This document shows, one piece after another, positions 56,242 to 64,000 of a stretch of DNA of 64,000 bases (the first letter of the stretch is position 1; every line of letters starts with the position of its first letter). Position numbers and translations under genes: made by a program. Origin of the DNA: Serratia sp. H1w. Its GTDB lineage: Bacteria > Pseudomonadota > Gammaproteobacteria > Enterobacterales > Enterobacteriaceae. The notes under the pieces were generated by a model. The model saw only the letters and a list, made by a program, of their open reading frames with translations, was not told the origin of the DNA and ran no database searches. The stretch covers positions 1 to 64,000 of the forward strand of contig NZ_AYMQ01000087.1 of the NCBI RefSeq assembly GCF_000633355.1. Reading direction: 5' to 3'.

Positions 56242-57741
56242 ATGACACGAAGCAACGTAGAAACAGCGAATGATGTACCGGCTTGGGTCAGCGAAGGTCG
56301 CTACAAGGAAGGATTCTTTACCCAACTGGCCACCGATGAGTTGGCCAAAGGCATCAACGAAGAGGTGGTTCGCGCCATCTCGGCCAAGCGTAACGAACCC
56401 GAGTGGATGCTGGAATTCCGCCTGGAGGCTTATCGTGCCTGGCTGCAAATGGAAGAGCCACACTGGCTGAAAGCCAACTATGACAAATTGAACTATCAGG
56501 ATTACAGCTATTATTCGGCGCCGTCCTGCGGCAGCTGTGATGACGCCTGTGGTTCTCAGCCAGGGGCGGAACAGCAGCCTGGTGCCAGCACGGAAAATGG
56601 CTATCTGACCAGCGAGGTTGAACTGGCGTTCAATCAACTGGGCGTTCCGGTGCGTGAGGGTAGCGAGGTGGCGGTGGACGCCATTTTCGACTCGGTTTCC
56701 GTCGCCACCACCTATCGTGAAAAGCTGGCGGAAAGCGGGGTGATCTTCTGCTCGTTCGGTGAGGCCATTCACGAACATCCGGATCTGGTGCGCAAGTATC
56801 TTGGCCGCGTGGTGCCGCACAACGACAACTTCTTTGCCGCGCTCAATGCAGCGGTGGCTTCCGATGGCACTTTTGTCTACGTGCCAAAGGGCGTGCGCTG
56901 CCCGATGGAGCTTTCCACCTATTTTCGCATCAACGCTGCGAAAACCGGTCAGTTTGAACGTACCATCCTGATTGCCGATGAAGGCAGCTACGTCAGCTAC
57001 ATCGAAGGTTGCTCGGCGCCGGTACGCGACAGCTATCAGTTGCACGCTGCGGTGGTGGAAGTGATCCTGCATAAAGACGCCGAAGTGAAGTATTCCACGG
57101 TGCAAAACTGGTTCTCCGGTGGCGGCGAAAGCAAGGGCGGTATTCTTAACTTCGTTACCAAGCGCGCGTTGTGCGAAGGGGCGGGTTCAAAAATGTCCTG
57201 GACTCAGTCGGAAACCGGCTCGGCGATCACCTGGAAATACCCTAGCGTGATCTTGCAGGGCGACAACTCGATCGGTGAGTTCTTCTCGGTGGCGCTGACC
57301 AGCGGTTACCAGCAGGCGGATACCGGCACCAAGATGATCCATATTGGTAAAAACACCAAATCGACCATTATTGCCAAAGGGATCTCCGCCGGGCACAGCC
57401 AGAATACCTATCGCGGATTGGTGAAGATCCTGCCTGGGGCGGAAAACGCCCGTAACTTTACCCAGTGCGATTCGATGCTGATCGGACCGAACAGCGGGGC
57501 TCATACCTTCCCTTATGTGGAAACGCGCAATAACAGCGCCCAGCTTGAACACGAAGCCACCACGTCGAAGATTGGTGACGACCAGCTGTTCTACTGCCTG
57601 CAACGGGGGATCAGTGAAGATGATGCCATCTCGATGATCGTCAATGGTTTCTGTAAGGACGTGTTCTCCGAATTGCCGCTGGAATTTGCCGTGGAGGCAC
57701 AGAAGTTACTGGCTATCAGCCTGGAACACAGCGTCGGTTAA
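56242..57741 (+). CDS. sufB: Fe-S scaffold subunit SufB
   Basis: SufB, with SufC2D, forms the scaffold on which iron-sulfur clusters are built. The 499-residue protein is close to E. coli SufB (495). It contains the SufBD core beta-helix with [35 protein letters not shown] near 255-290 and the conserved Cys in [14 protein letters not shown] near 412. The CxxCxxxC motif near the N-terminus (CGSCDDACG at 94-102) is typical of enterobacterial SufB. It lies 11 bases after sufA. Confidence 0.96.
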   Translation: MTRSNVETANDVPAWVSEGRYKEGFFTQLATDELAKGINEEVVRAISAKRNEPEWMLEFRLEAYRAWLQMEEPHWLKANYDKLNYQDYSYYSAPSCGSCDDACGSQPGAEQQPGASTENGYLTSEVELAFNQLGVPVREGSEVAVDAIFDSVSVATTYREKLAESGVIFCSFGEAIHEHPDLVRKYLGRVVPHNDNFFAALNAAVASDGTFVYVPKGVRCPMELSTYFRINAAKTGQFERTILIADEGSYVSYIEGCSAPVRDSYQLHAAVVEVILHKDAEVKYSTVQNWFSGGGESKGGILNFVTKRALCEGAGSKMSWTQSETGSAITWKYPSVILQGDNSIGEFFSVALTSGYQQADTGTKMIHIGKNTKSTIIAKGISAGHSQNTYRGLVKILPGAENARNFTQCDSMLIGPNSGAHTFPYVETRNNSAQLEHEATTSKIGDDQLFYCLQRGISEDDAISMIVNGFCKDVFSELPLEFAVEAQKLLAISLEHSVG

Positions 57742-57784
57742 GCACTCGCATTTATCGCGCAATCGCGCAGTCTGAGGACACAGC

Positions 57785-58531
57785 ATGTTAAGTATCAAGA
57801 ATTTGCAAGTCAGCGCCGAAGGTAATGAGATCCTCAAGGGGCTGAGCCTGGAGATCAAACCGGGTGAGGTGCACGCCATCATGGGGCCAAACGGCTCCGG
57901 CAAAAGCACGCTTTCTGCCACGCTGGCTGGCCGGGAAGAATACGAAGTTACCGCAGGCGAAGTGACGTTTAAAGGCAAAGATCTGCTGGAGTTGGCGCCG
58001 GAAGATCGGGCCGGTGAGGGCGTATTCCTGGCGTTCCAGTATCCGGTGGAGATCCCCGGCGTCAGCAACCATTTCTTCCTGCAAGCCTCGGTGAACGCGG
58101 TGCGTAAATACCGTGGGCAAGAGGCGCTGGATCGTTTTGATTTTGCCGATTTTATCGAACAGAAAATTGAGCTGTTGAATATGCCAGCGGATTTGTTGAC
58201 TCGTTCGGTCAACGTTGGTTTTTCCGGCGGTGAGAAGAAGCGCAACGACATCCTGCAAATGGCCGCGCTGGAGCCGGAGCTGTGCATTCTGGATGAAACC
58301 GACTCCGGGTTGGATATCGATGCCCTGAAGATTGTGGCCAACGGCGTCAACTCGCTGCGTGACGGCAAGCGTGCGTTTATTATCGTCACTCACTATCAGC
58401 GTATTCTCGATTATATCAAACCGGATTACGTCCACGTGCTGTCCCAGGGGCGCATCGTGAAGTCCGGTGATTTTTCATTGGTGAAACAGTTGGAGGAGCA
58501 GGGCTATGGCTGGCTTTCCGACCAACAGTAA
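57785..58531 (+). CDS. sufC: Fe-S assembly ATPase SufC
   Basis: SufC is an ABC-type ATPase that drives conformational change in the SufBCD scaffold. The 248-residue protein has Walker A GPNGSGKST at 34-42, the family-specific signature GFSGGEKKRNDILQM near 146-160, and Walker B LCILDETDSGLDIDAL. It overlaps sufD by 26 bases. Confidence 0.96.
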   Translation: MLSIKNLQVSAEGNEILKGLSLEIKPGEVHAIMGPNGSGKSTLSATLAGREEYEVTAGEVTFKGKDLLELAPEDRAGEGVFLAFQYPVEIPGVSNHFFLQASVNAVRKYRGQEALDRFDFADFIEQKIELLNMPADLLTRSVNVGFSGGEKKRNDILQMAALEPELCILDETDSGLDIDALKIVANGVNSLRDGKRAFIIVTHYQRILDYIKPDYVHVLSQGRIVKSGDFSLVKQLEEQGYGWLSDQQ

Positions 58532-59792
58532 TTCATTGGCGCTACAGCAGATGTACAGCCTGTTCGAAGCCCGTGGTGGCGAGCGCTCTGCACATGCGCT
58601 AGCCCACTGGCAGCAGGCTTTGCGCCAAGGCTGGCCGACCCGCAAGCATGAAAACTGGAAATACACCCCGCTGGAAGGCTTGCTGGAGCAACAGTTCCTG
58701 GCCCCGGCGGACTCAGTGTTCAGCGCGGCACAGCGTGATCAACTGGCATTGAAGATCGATGCGTACCGTCTGGTGTTTGTCGATGGGCGCCTGTGCCCGC
58801 AATTGAGTGACGAGGATCTGGGTGAATACCGCCTGGAGAGGATCGCCTATGTTGCGCCACAAACGCTGCCGGAGCCGATCCAGCCAGAGATTTTCCTGCA
58901 TCTGAGCGAAAGCCTGGCGCAAGAAACCAGCATTATCCGCCTGGCCGCCGGCAAAAATCCAGACAAGCCACTCTACCTGCTGCATATCAGCAGTGGCCGC
59001 GATCTGCCCGGCGAAGTCAATACGCTGCATCACCGGCACCATCTGGAGATTGGCGGCGGTGCGCGGGCGTCGGTCATCGAACATTATGTCAGCGTCAGCT
59101 CTGCGGCCCATTTTACCGGTGCGCGTCTGACCGCAACGGTGGGTGATAATGCCGAGTTGCATCACTGCAAACTGGCGTTTGAGAGCCAGGCCAGCTATCA
59201 CTTTGCCCATAACGACCTGTTGATTGGCCGCGATGCACGGGTGAAAAGCGACAGCTTCCTGCTGGGAGCCGGGCTGACACGCCACCACACCAGCGCACAG
59301 TTAAACGGCGAGGGGAGTAATCTGGTGATCAACAGCCTGGTGCTGCCGGTAGGTAAAGAGGTGTGCGACACCCGTACCTATCTGGAGCACAACAAGGGCT
59401 ATTGCGAAAGCCGCCAACTGCACAAAACGGTGGTCAGCGATCGGGCCAAGGCGGTGTTTAACGGCATGATCAAGGTCGCGCAGCACGCGATCAAAACCGA
59501 CGGCCAGATGAACAACCACAACCTGCTGTTGGGCAAGGTGGCGGAGGTTGACACCAAACCGCAACTGGAAATCTATGCCGATGATGTCAAATGCAGCCAC
59601 GGCGCCACCGTGGGCAGGATTGACGAAGAACAGCTGTTCTACCTGCAATCGCGTGGTATCGGCAAGCACGCGGCCCAGCAGATGATCATCTTTGCCTTTG
59701 CCGCCGAACTCACAGAGGGCATTGTCGACCCGGTCATTCGGCAACTGGTGCTGGCACGAATTGCCGATCGTTTACCTCGGGAGGCCGCATGA
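58506..59792 (+). CDS. sufD: Fe-S scaffold subunit SufD
   Basis: SufD pairs with SufB in the scaffold and helps iron entry. The 428-residue protein has the SufBD fold, with [36 protein letters not shown] near 186-221 and the conserved [24 protein letters not shown] near 361-384, which includes the His implicated in iron acquisition. It overlaps sufC by 26 bases and sufS by four. Confidence 0.96.
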   Translation: MAGFPTNSNSLALQQMYSLFEARGGERSAHALAHWQQALRQGWPTRKHENWKYTPLEGLLEQQFLAPADSVFSAAQRDQLALKIDAYRLVFVDGRLCPQLSDEDLGEYRLERIAYVAPQTLPEPIQPEIFLHLSESLAQETSIIRLAAGKNPDKPLYLLHISSGRDLPGEVNTLHHRHHLEIGGGARASVIEHYVSVSSAAHFTGARLTATVGDNAELHHCKLAFESQASYHFAHNDLLIGRDARVKSDSFLLGAGLTRHHTSAQLNGEGSNLVINSLVLPVGKEVCDTRTYLEHNKGYCESRQLHKTVVSDRAKAVFNGMIKVAQHAIKTDGQMNNHNLLLGKVAEVDTKPQLEIYADDVKCSHGATVGRIDEEQLFYLQSRGIGKHAAQQMIIFAFAAELTEGIVDPVIRQLVLARIADRLPREAA

Positions 59793-61009
59793 GTTATCCC
59801 CTGGAACGGGTGCGTAGCGATTTTCCCCTGCTGAGTCGGGAGGTCAACGGGCAGCCGCTGGCTTACCTGGACAGCGCCGCCAGCGCACAGAAACCGCAGA
59901 GTGTGATTGACCGCGAGCTGGATTTTTATCGCCACGGTTATGCCGCAGTGCATCGTGGTATTCACACGTTGAGCGCTGAAGCCACACAGCAGATGGAAGC
60001 CGTGCGTGAGCAGGTGGCGCGTTTTATCAACGCGGGCTCGGCGGAAGAAATTGTGTTCGTCAAAGGCACCACCGAAGGCATCAATCTGGTGGCAAACAGC
60101 TTTGGCCGTCATCTCCTGACGGCGGGTGATAGCATCATCATCACCGAGATGGAGCACCACGCCAATATTGTCCCCTGGCAAATGCTGGCGCAGGAGCGTG
60201 GTATCAAGTTGCGGATCTGGCCGTTGCAGCCTGATGGCTCCCTGGATCTGGCGCAATTGCCGGGTTTGATCGATGCCTCTACCAAACTGTTGGCCATTAC
60301 CCAGGTATCGAACGTGCTGGGAACCGTTAACCCACTGCATGAAATCATTCCCGTGGCCAAAGCGGCGGGTCTGAAGGTGCTGGTTGATGGCGTTCAGGCG
60401 GTGATGCACCAGCGTATCGATGTCCAGGCGCTGGACTGTGATTTCTATGTATTCTCCGGCCACAAGCTCTATGGGCCGAGCGGGATTGGCATTCTGTACG
60501 GTAAGCAGGCATTGCTGGAGCAGATGCCGCCGTGGGAAGGCGGTGGTGCGATGATCCAACGGGTCAGCCTGACGCAAGGGACCACCTTTGCTGCGCCTCC
60601 ATGGCGTTTTGAGGCCGGTTCGCCGAATACGGCTGGCATGATGGGGCTGGGGGCCGCAATCGACTATGTCGAGGCTCTGGGGCTGGAAAACATCCACGAC
60701 TATGAACAGTCTTTAATGCGTTACGCCCTGGATGCGTTACAACAGGTGCCAACGCTGAAGATTTATGGCCCGGCGCAGCGTGCCGGCGTGATTGCCTTCA
60801 ACCTGGGTGAACATCATGCCTACGACGTGGGCAGCTTCCTGGATCAATACGGGATTGCCATTCGCACCGGGCACCACTGCGCCATGCCACTGATGGATTT
60901 CTACCGGGTGCCAAGTATGTGCCGCGCTTCGCTGGCATTGTACAATAGCCGTCAGGAAGTGGATCGGCTGGTGGCTGGTTTGCAGCGTATTCACCGCTTG
61001 TTAGGCTAA
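59789..61009 (+). CDS. sufS: Cysteine desulfurase SufS
   Basis: SufS is a type II PLP cysteine desulfurase that supplies sulfur for cluster assembly. The 406-residue protein has the E. coli length, the PLP lysine Lys226 in [10 protein letters not shown], and the persulfide-forming Cys364 in [11 protein letters not shown]. The sulfur is handed to SufE, encoded next. Confidence 0.97.
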   Translation: MSYPLERVRSDFPLLSREVNGQPLAYLDSAASAQKPQSVIDRELDFYRHGYAAVHRGIHTLSAEATQQMEAVREQVARFINAGSAEEIVFVKGTTEGINLVANSFGRHLLTAGDSIIITEMEHHANIVPWQMLAQERGIKLRIWPLQPDGSLDLAQLPGLIDASTKLLAITQVSNVLGTVNPLHEIIPVAKAAGLKVLVDGVQAVMHQRIDVQALDCDFYVFSGHKLYGPSGIGILYGKQALLEQMPPWEGGGAMIQRVSLTQGTTFAAPPWRFEAGSPNTAGMMGLGAAIDYVEALGLENIHDYEQSLMRYALDALQQVPTLKIYGPAQRAGVIAFNLGEHHAYDVGSFLDQYGIAIRTGHHCAMPLMDFYRVPSMCRASLALYNSRQEVDRLVAGLQRIHRLLG

Positions 61010-61026
61010 TTATTCAAGGGAGCCAC

Positions 61027-61443
61027 ATGGCGCATTTGCCGGACAAAGATAAACTGGTACGTAACTTTTCCCGTTGTCTGAACTGGGAAGAGAAGTACCT
61101 GTACGTGATCGAACTGGGTAGCCAATTGCCTGCGCTGGATGACAGTGAACGCCAGGCAGCCAATCTGATTTCCGGCTGCCAAAGTCAGGTCTGGATCGTG
61201 ATGAACAAGGACGCGCAGGGGCAGGTCGAGTTTCACGGTGATAGCGATGCCGCCATCGTCAAGGGGCTGCTGGCGGTGGTATTTATCGTCTATCACCAGC
61301 TCACGCCGCAGCAAATCCTCGATCTGGATGTGCGTCCCTTCTTCAGCGAACTGGCTTTGAGCCAACATCTGACACCTTCTCGCTCCCAGGGTTTGGAAGC
61401 GATGATCCGCGCTATTCGCAGTAAAGCGGCCCAGCTCGTCTGA
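61027..61443 (+). CDS. sufE: Sulfur acceptor SufE
   Basis: SufE takes the persulfide sulfur from SufS and passes it to SufB. The 138-residue protein has the acceptor Cys51 in [11 protein letters not shown] and the family N-terminus [33 protein letters not shown] precedes the ATG. A strong terminator follows. Confidence 0.96.
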   Translation: MAHLPDKDKLVRNFSRCLNWEEKYLYVIELGSQLPALDDSERQAANLISGCQSQVWIVMNKDAQGQVEFHGDSDAAIVKGLLAVVFIVYHQLTPQQILDLDVRPFFSELALSQHLTPSRSQGLEAMIRAIRSKAAQLV

Positions 61444-61454
61444 CCGCACACCCC

Positions 61455-61490
61455 AAGGCTTATTGACGACACGCTATGTCAATGAGCCTT
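61455..61490 (+). terminator. Terminator of the suf operon
   Basis: AAGGCTTATTGAC (61455-61467) pairs over 13 bases, with one G-T pair, to GTCAATGAGCCTT (61478-61490) across a ten-base loop. It starts 12 bases after the sufE stop. Confidence 0.75.
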
Positions 61491-61724
61491 TACAATCTCA
61501 GCCAAACTGGCTCATTTCATCATAAATAATAATTATTTCAGTGAGTTACTCGTTGACGATGTCTTGACAATTGAGGTGATTAATTACGTTATAACATGTT
61601 GATTTTTGACAATTAATTGCCTTTGAACGGGTTCTTGCTAATATCGAACGAGCATTTGTCTTATTTACCTGCCGGCAAGCGACCGTTAGCCTTGCCATGA
61701 ACCGTAATAACAATAGGGATGAGA

Positions 61725-62744
61725 ATGAAACGTGCGTTGACTCTAATGGGCGTGTTATTCGCCACCGTACTGACCGGCACCCAGGCCGCCAGTGCCAACG
61801 AATACCCATTGCCGCCGCCGGGCAGTCGTCTGATTGGTGAAAATACTATTTATACCGTGCCAAACGATGGCCGTTCGCTGGAAGCCATTGCGGCTGATTA
61901 CAAGATTGGTCTGTTGGGCATGCTGGAAGCCAACCCAGGCACCGATCCCTATTTGCCTACACCGGGCTCGGCGTTGACGATCCCGACGCAGATGCTGCTG
62001 CCGGATACGCCACGCGAAGGGATTGTGGTCAACCTGGCGGAACTGCGCTTGTACTATTACCCGAAAGGGGAAGACAAGGTGATCGTCTATCCCATCGGTA
62101 TCGGCCAGACCGGCATGAACACGCCGCTGAAAGTAACCTCGGTCAGCCAGAAGATCCCAAACCCGACCTGGACGCCAACCACCAACATTCGCAAGCGTTA
62201 CCAGTCACAGGGCGTGACACTGCCTGCGGTGGTTCCGGCTGGGCCTGAGAATCCAATGGGTCTGTTTGCCATGCGTCTGGCTATGGGGCATGGGGAATAC
62301 CTGATCCACGGCACCAATGCCAACTTTGGTATCGGCATGCGCGTCAGTTCAGGCTGTATCCGCCTGCGCCCGGACGATATCGAAGCGCTGTTCAACCAGG
62401 TGCCTCAAGGCACCCGAGTGCAAATCGTCAATGAACCGATAAAAGTCGCCGTTGAGCCAGATGGCAAACGCTATGTCGAAGTGCATCAACCATTGTCGAG
62501 AGTGGCCAGTGACGATCCACAGACCATGCCGATCGCACTTTCCAAAAATCAGAAAGCATTTGCTGCTGATGAGCAGACCGACAAGGCAATGCTCGACAGC
62601 GCCATCGTACGGCGTTCTGGCATGCCAGTGCTGGTCAGTATAGGGCAAGACCCTTCCGCGGTCTCTGTGACGCCTACAGCGCCTCAGGAACAGGCTGCTG
62701 GCACTACTGGCGAGACTGGAGCCCCGATTAGTTCGGTGAACTGA
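61725..62744 (+). CDS. ldtE: L,D-transpeptidase, LdtE (YnhG)-like
   Basis: This 339-residue periplasmic enzyme belongs to the YkuD family; by its position between suf and lpp it corresponds to E. coli LdtE, which forms 3-3 peptidoglycan cross-links. It has a signal peptide (cut near QAASA, 24), a LysM-like peptidoglycan-binding region at about 38-85 (NTIYTVPNDGRSLEAIAADYKIGLLGMLEANPG), and the catalytic HGTNANFGIGMRVSSGCIRL with Cys211. An AGGGA six bases before ATG 61725 favours this start over ATG 61719. The C-terminal 60 residues are low-complexity Ala/Thr/Gln and probably disordered. Confidence 0.92.
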   Translation: MKRALTLMGVLFATVLTGTQAASANEYPLPPPGSRLIGENTIYTVPNDGRSLEAIAADYKIGLLGMLEANPGTDPYLPTPGSALTIPTQMLLPDTPREGIVVNLAELRLYYYPKGEDKVIVYPIGIGQTGMNTPLKVTSVSQKIPNPTWTPTTNIRKRYQSQGVTLPAVVPAGPENPMGLFAMRLAMGHGEYLIHGTNANFGIGMRVSSGCIRLRPDDIEALFNQVPQGTRVQIVNEPIKVAVEPDGKRYVEVHQPLSRVASDDPQTMPIALSKNQKAFAADEQTDKAMLDSAIVRRSGMPVLVSIGQDPSAVSVTPTAPQEQAAGTTGETGAPISSVN

Positions 62745-62793
62745 GTTCTGGTGTTGAAGAAGGGCGCTGTTTGGTTATAGTGCCATCAATCTG

Positions 62794-62821
62794 AGCCTGG
62801 CGTAGAGCCGGGCTTTTTTTT
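62794..62821 (+). terminator. Terminator of ldtE
   Basis: AGCCTGGC (62794-62801) pairs with GCCGGGCT (62807-62814), with one G-T pair, and is followed by eight T residues. Confidence 0.88.
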
Positions 62822-62850
62822 GTCCGCAAGCGGGAGGGCAAATCAGAGGC

Positions 62851-62882
62851 AAAAAAAAACGGTGCACAATGTGCACCGTTTT
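62851..62882 (-). terminator. Terminator of lpp
   Basis: On the minus strand a perfect 12-bp stem (AAAACGGTGCAC with GTGCACCGTTTT, 62882-62856) with a three-base loop runs into nine T residues. It lies 18 bases after the lpp stop. Confidence 0.93.
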
Positions 62883-62899
62883 CAATAACCGAAGCGAAC

Positions 62900-63136
62900 T
62901 TACTTTTTGTAAGCGTGTGCTTGGTTGTCCAGACGCTGGTTAGCGCGCGCTGCTTCGTCTTTAGCTGCTTGAACGTCTGAACGGATTGCGTTCACGTCGT
63001 TGCTCAGCTGATCAACTTTAGCGTTCAGAGTCTGAACGTCAGAAGACAGTTGATCGATTTTAGCATTGCTTGAGCAACCAGCCAGCATAGTAGAAGCCAG
63101 GATTACCGCGCCCAGTACCAGTTTAGTACGATTCAT
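62900..63136 (-). CDS. lpp: Major outer-membrane (Braun) lipoprotein Lpp
   Basis: Lpp is the abundant lipoprotein that ties the outer membrane to peptidoglycan. The 78-residue precursor has lipobox LAGC with lipidated Cys21, a trimeric coiled coil of heptads ([22 protein letters not shown]), and the C-terminal Lys78 that is linked to meso-diaminopimelate. The untranslated leader is nearly identical to that of E. coli. Its neighbours ldtE and pykF are as in E. coli. Confidence 0.97.
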   Translation of the reverse strand: MNRTKLVLGAVILASTMLAGCSSNAKIDQLSSDVQTLNAKVDQLSNDVNAIRSDVQAAKDEAARANQRLDNQAHAYKK

Positions 63137-63179
63137 TATAACACCCTCTAGATTGAGTTAATCTCCATGTAGCGTTACA

Positions 63180-63209
63180 AGTATTACACAAACTTTTTTC
63201 GAAAGAGAA
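63180..63209 (-). promoter_or_regulatory. lpp promoter
   Basis: On the minus strand, TAATACT (63186-63180) is followed by a leader matching the E. coli lpp leader (TTGTAACGCTACATGGAGAT and onward). The -35 region near 63209-63204 (TTCTCT) is weak but is embedded in very AT-rich DNA, an UP-element-like context that suits a strong constitutive promoter. Confidence 0.75.
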
Positions 63210-63389
63210 TAAATTTTTTGTATTAGGGTGCTTTATTTTGATCGTTCGCTCAAACTTGCATCTTGTTTTACAAAATCGTTAAAAAATCGAGGGAAAACAG
63301 CCGGATTCTATGGGACAACTCTCAATTGAAATGAGCAAAATAAAGCGATTTAATAGTTGCGTTTTTCTGAAAGTGCAGTAAGGCAGATA

Positions 63390-63415
63390 AAAAAAACGCC
63401 GCTAGGCGGCGTTTT
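63390..63415 (-). terminator. Terminator of pykF
   Basis: On the minus strand AAAACGCCGC (63415-63406) pairs perfectly with GCGGCGTTTT (63402-63393) across a three-base loop, followed by T residues. It lies about 30 bases after the pykF stop. Confidence 0.9.
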
Positions 63416-63443
63416 GTTCACGGATTTCTTGTCACGTTTATTA

Positions 63444-64000
63444 TTACAGCACGTGAACCGAAGCAGTATTGGTGGTGCCGCTTGGTACCAGAGCACCAGA
63501 AACCATCACCACAACGTCGCCTTTTTGTGCCAGGCCGCTCGCCAAAGCCACTTCTTTACCAATGCGGTAGAAGTCGTCGGTAGAGGCAATTTCCTTGACC
63601 ATCTGAGTGGTAATACCTTTGCTCAGGATCAGCTGACGTGCAGTCACTTCATTGGTAGTCAGTGCCAGGATCACGGCGTTAGGGAAGTATTTACGCACGG
63701 ATTTGGCTGACTTGCCGCCGCTGGTGGCGACGACGATCAGTGGCGCATCCAGTTTCTCGGCAGTTTCTACCGCACCACGGCACACTGCTTCGGTGATACG
63801 CAGTTTACGGTTGTCGTTCAGGGTGTCGATACGGCTTGGCATCACGCGATCGGTACGCTCGCAGATGGTTGCCATGATGGTCACGGCTTCCAGCGGGTAT
63901 TTACCCTTGGCGCTTTCACCAGACAGCATGACCGCATCGGTACCATCCAGGATGGCGTTGGCAACGTCACCGGCTTCCGCACGAGTAGGGCGCGGGTTCT
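63444..64000 (-). CDS. pykF: Pyruvate kinase I, C-terminal part (cut by window edge)
   Basis: This is the 3' part of pyruvate kinase, which makes pyruvate and ATP from PEP and ADP in glycolysis. The visible 184 or so residues begin [35 protein letters not shown], the end of the catalytic barrel, and continue through the C-terminal allosteric domain to NTASVHVL. The motif [17 protein letters not shown] and the position beside lpp identify the fructose-1,6-bisphosphate-activated isozyme PykF. The start lies beyond the window; an apparent ATG at 63929 is internal. Confidence 0.95.
   Translation of the reverse strand, partial: NPRPTRAEAGDVANAILDGTDAVMLSGESAKGKYPLEAVTIMATICERTDRVMPSRIDTLNDNRKLRITEAVCRGAVETAEKLDAPLIVVATSGGKSAKSVRKYFPNAVILALTTNEVTARQLILSKGITTQMVKEIASTDDFYRIGKEVALASGLAQKGDVVVMVSGALVPSGTTNTASVHVL

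Noticed and set aside
56227-57105. 292-residue open frame on the minus strand
   Set aside because: It is antisense to sufB, which is clearly the real gene, and lacks any supporting motif.
59639-60697. 352-residue open frame on the minus strand
   Set aside because: It is wholly antisense to sufD and sufS, has no ribosome-binding site and no recognisable domain. Long antisense frames are common opposite GC-rich genes.

Overview
The window looks like chromosome from an enterobacterium of the Serratia/Yersinia group. Its gene order follows the E. coli ydi/suf/lpp neighbourhood: btuC-btuE-btuD, nlpC, ydiV, selO, aroH-ppsR-ppsA, ydiK, ydiJ-menI, sufABCDSE, an L,D-transpeptidase, lpp and pykF. Blocks typical of Serratia and Yersinia interrupt that order: an arn operon between btuD and nlpC, a haemin-uptake operon beside selO, and a sugar ABC-transport cluster between ydiK and ydiJ. 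Protein similarity judged by eye points to Serratia, but the species cannot be fixed from sequence reading alone.

1-12.9 kb is the tail half of a P2-like prophage (or a tailocin derived from one), in canonical order: V, W, J, I, H, G, FI, FII, E/E' (with a programmed -1 frameshift), T, U, D and ogr. It ends in two strong terminators. A divergent, AT-rich gene for a RelA/SpoT-type (p)ppGpp-synthetase domain protein sits just upstream of V with its own promoter. It looks like phage cargo (a moron) and is the best candidate in the window for an uncharacterised defence or signalling function.

13-26.9 kb holds a DUF2502-like secreted protein, the vitamin B12 importer genes btuC and btuD with the peroxidase btuE, and the seven-gene arn operon for aminoarabinose modification of lipid A, preceded by a convincing PmrA box. 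The lipoprotein NlpC, lipoate ligase LplA, a degenerate EAL protein (YdiV), an unannotated 36-residue membrane peptide and the AMPylase SelO follow.

28.4-34.5 kb is a haemin operon on the minus strand (hemP-hemR-hmuS-hmuT-hmuU-hmuV) behind a Fur box. A second glutathione peroxidase, aroH, ppsR and, divergently, ppsA (with a Cra box) come next. The small RNA gene rprA, with a possible RcsB box, lies between ppsA and ydiK.

41.9-51.1 kb is a sugar catabolic locus: a DeoR-type regulator, a complete ABC importer (binding protein, double ATPase, two permeases), an L-xylulose-5-phosphate 3-epimerase-like protein, an FGGY kinase and a divergent L-ribulose-5-phosphate 4-epimerase. Together they predict uptake of a pentulose such as L-xylulose, phosphorylation, and two epimerisations to D-xylulose-5-phosphate.

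51.3-64 kb holds ydiJ, menI, an unrecognised gene with a near-perfect Fur box, the suf iron-sulfur operon (also with a Fur box), an L,D-transpeptidase, lpp and the 3' part of pykF. Two copies of a hairpin-forming intergenic repeat lie 7-10 bases beyond the stop codons of ppsR and of the Fur-box gene.
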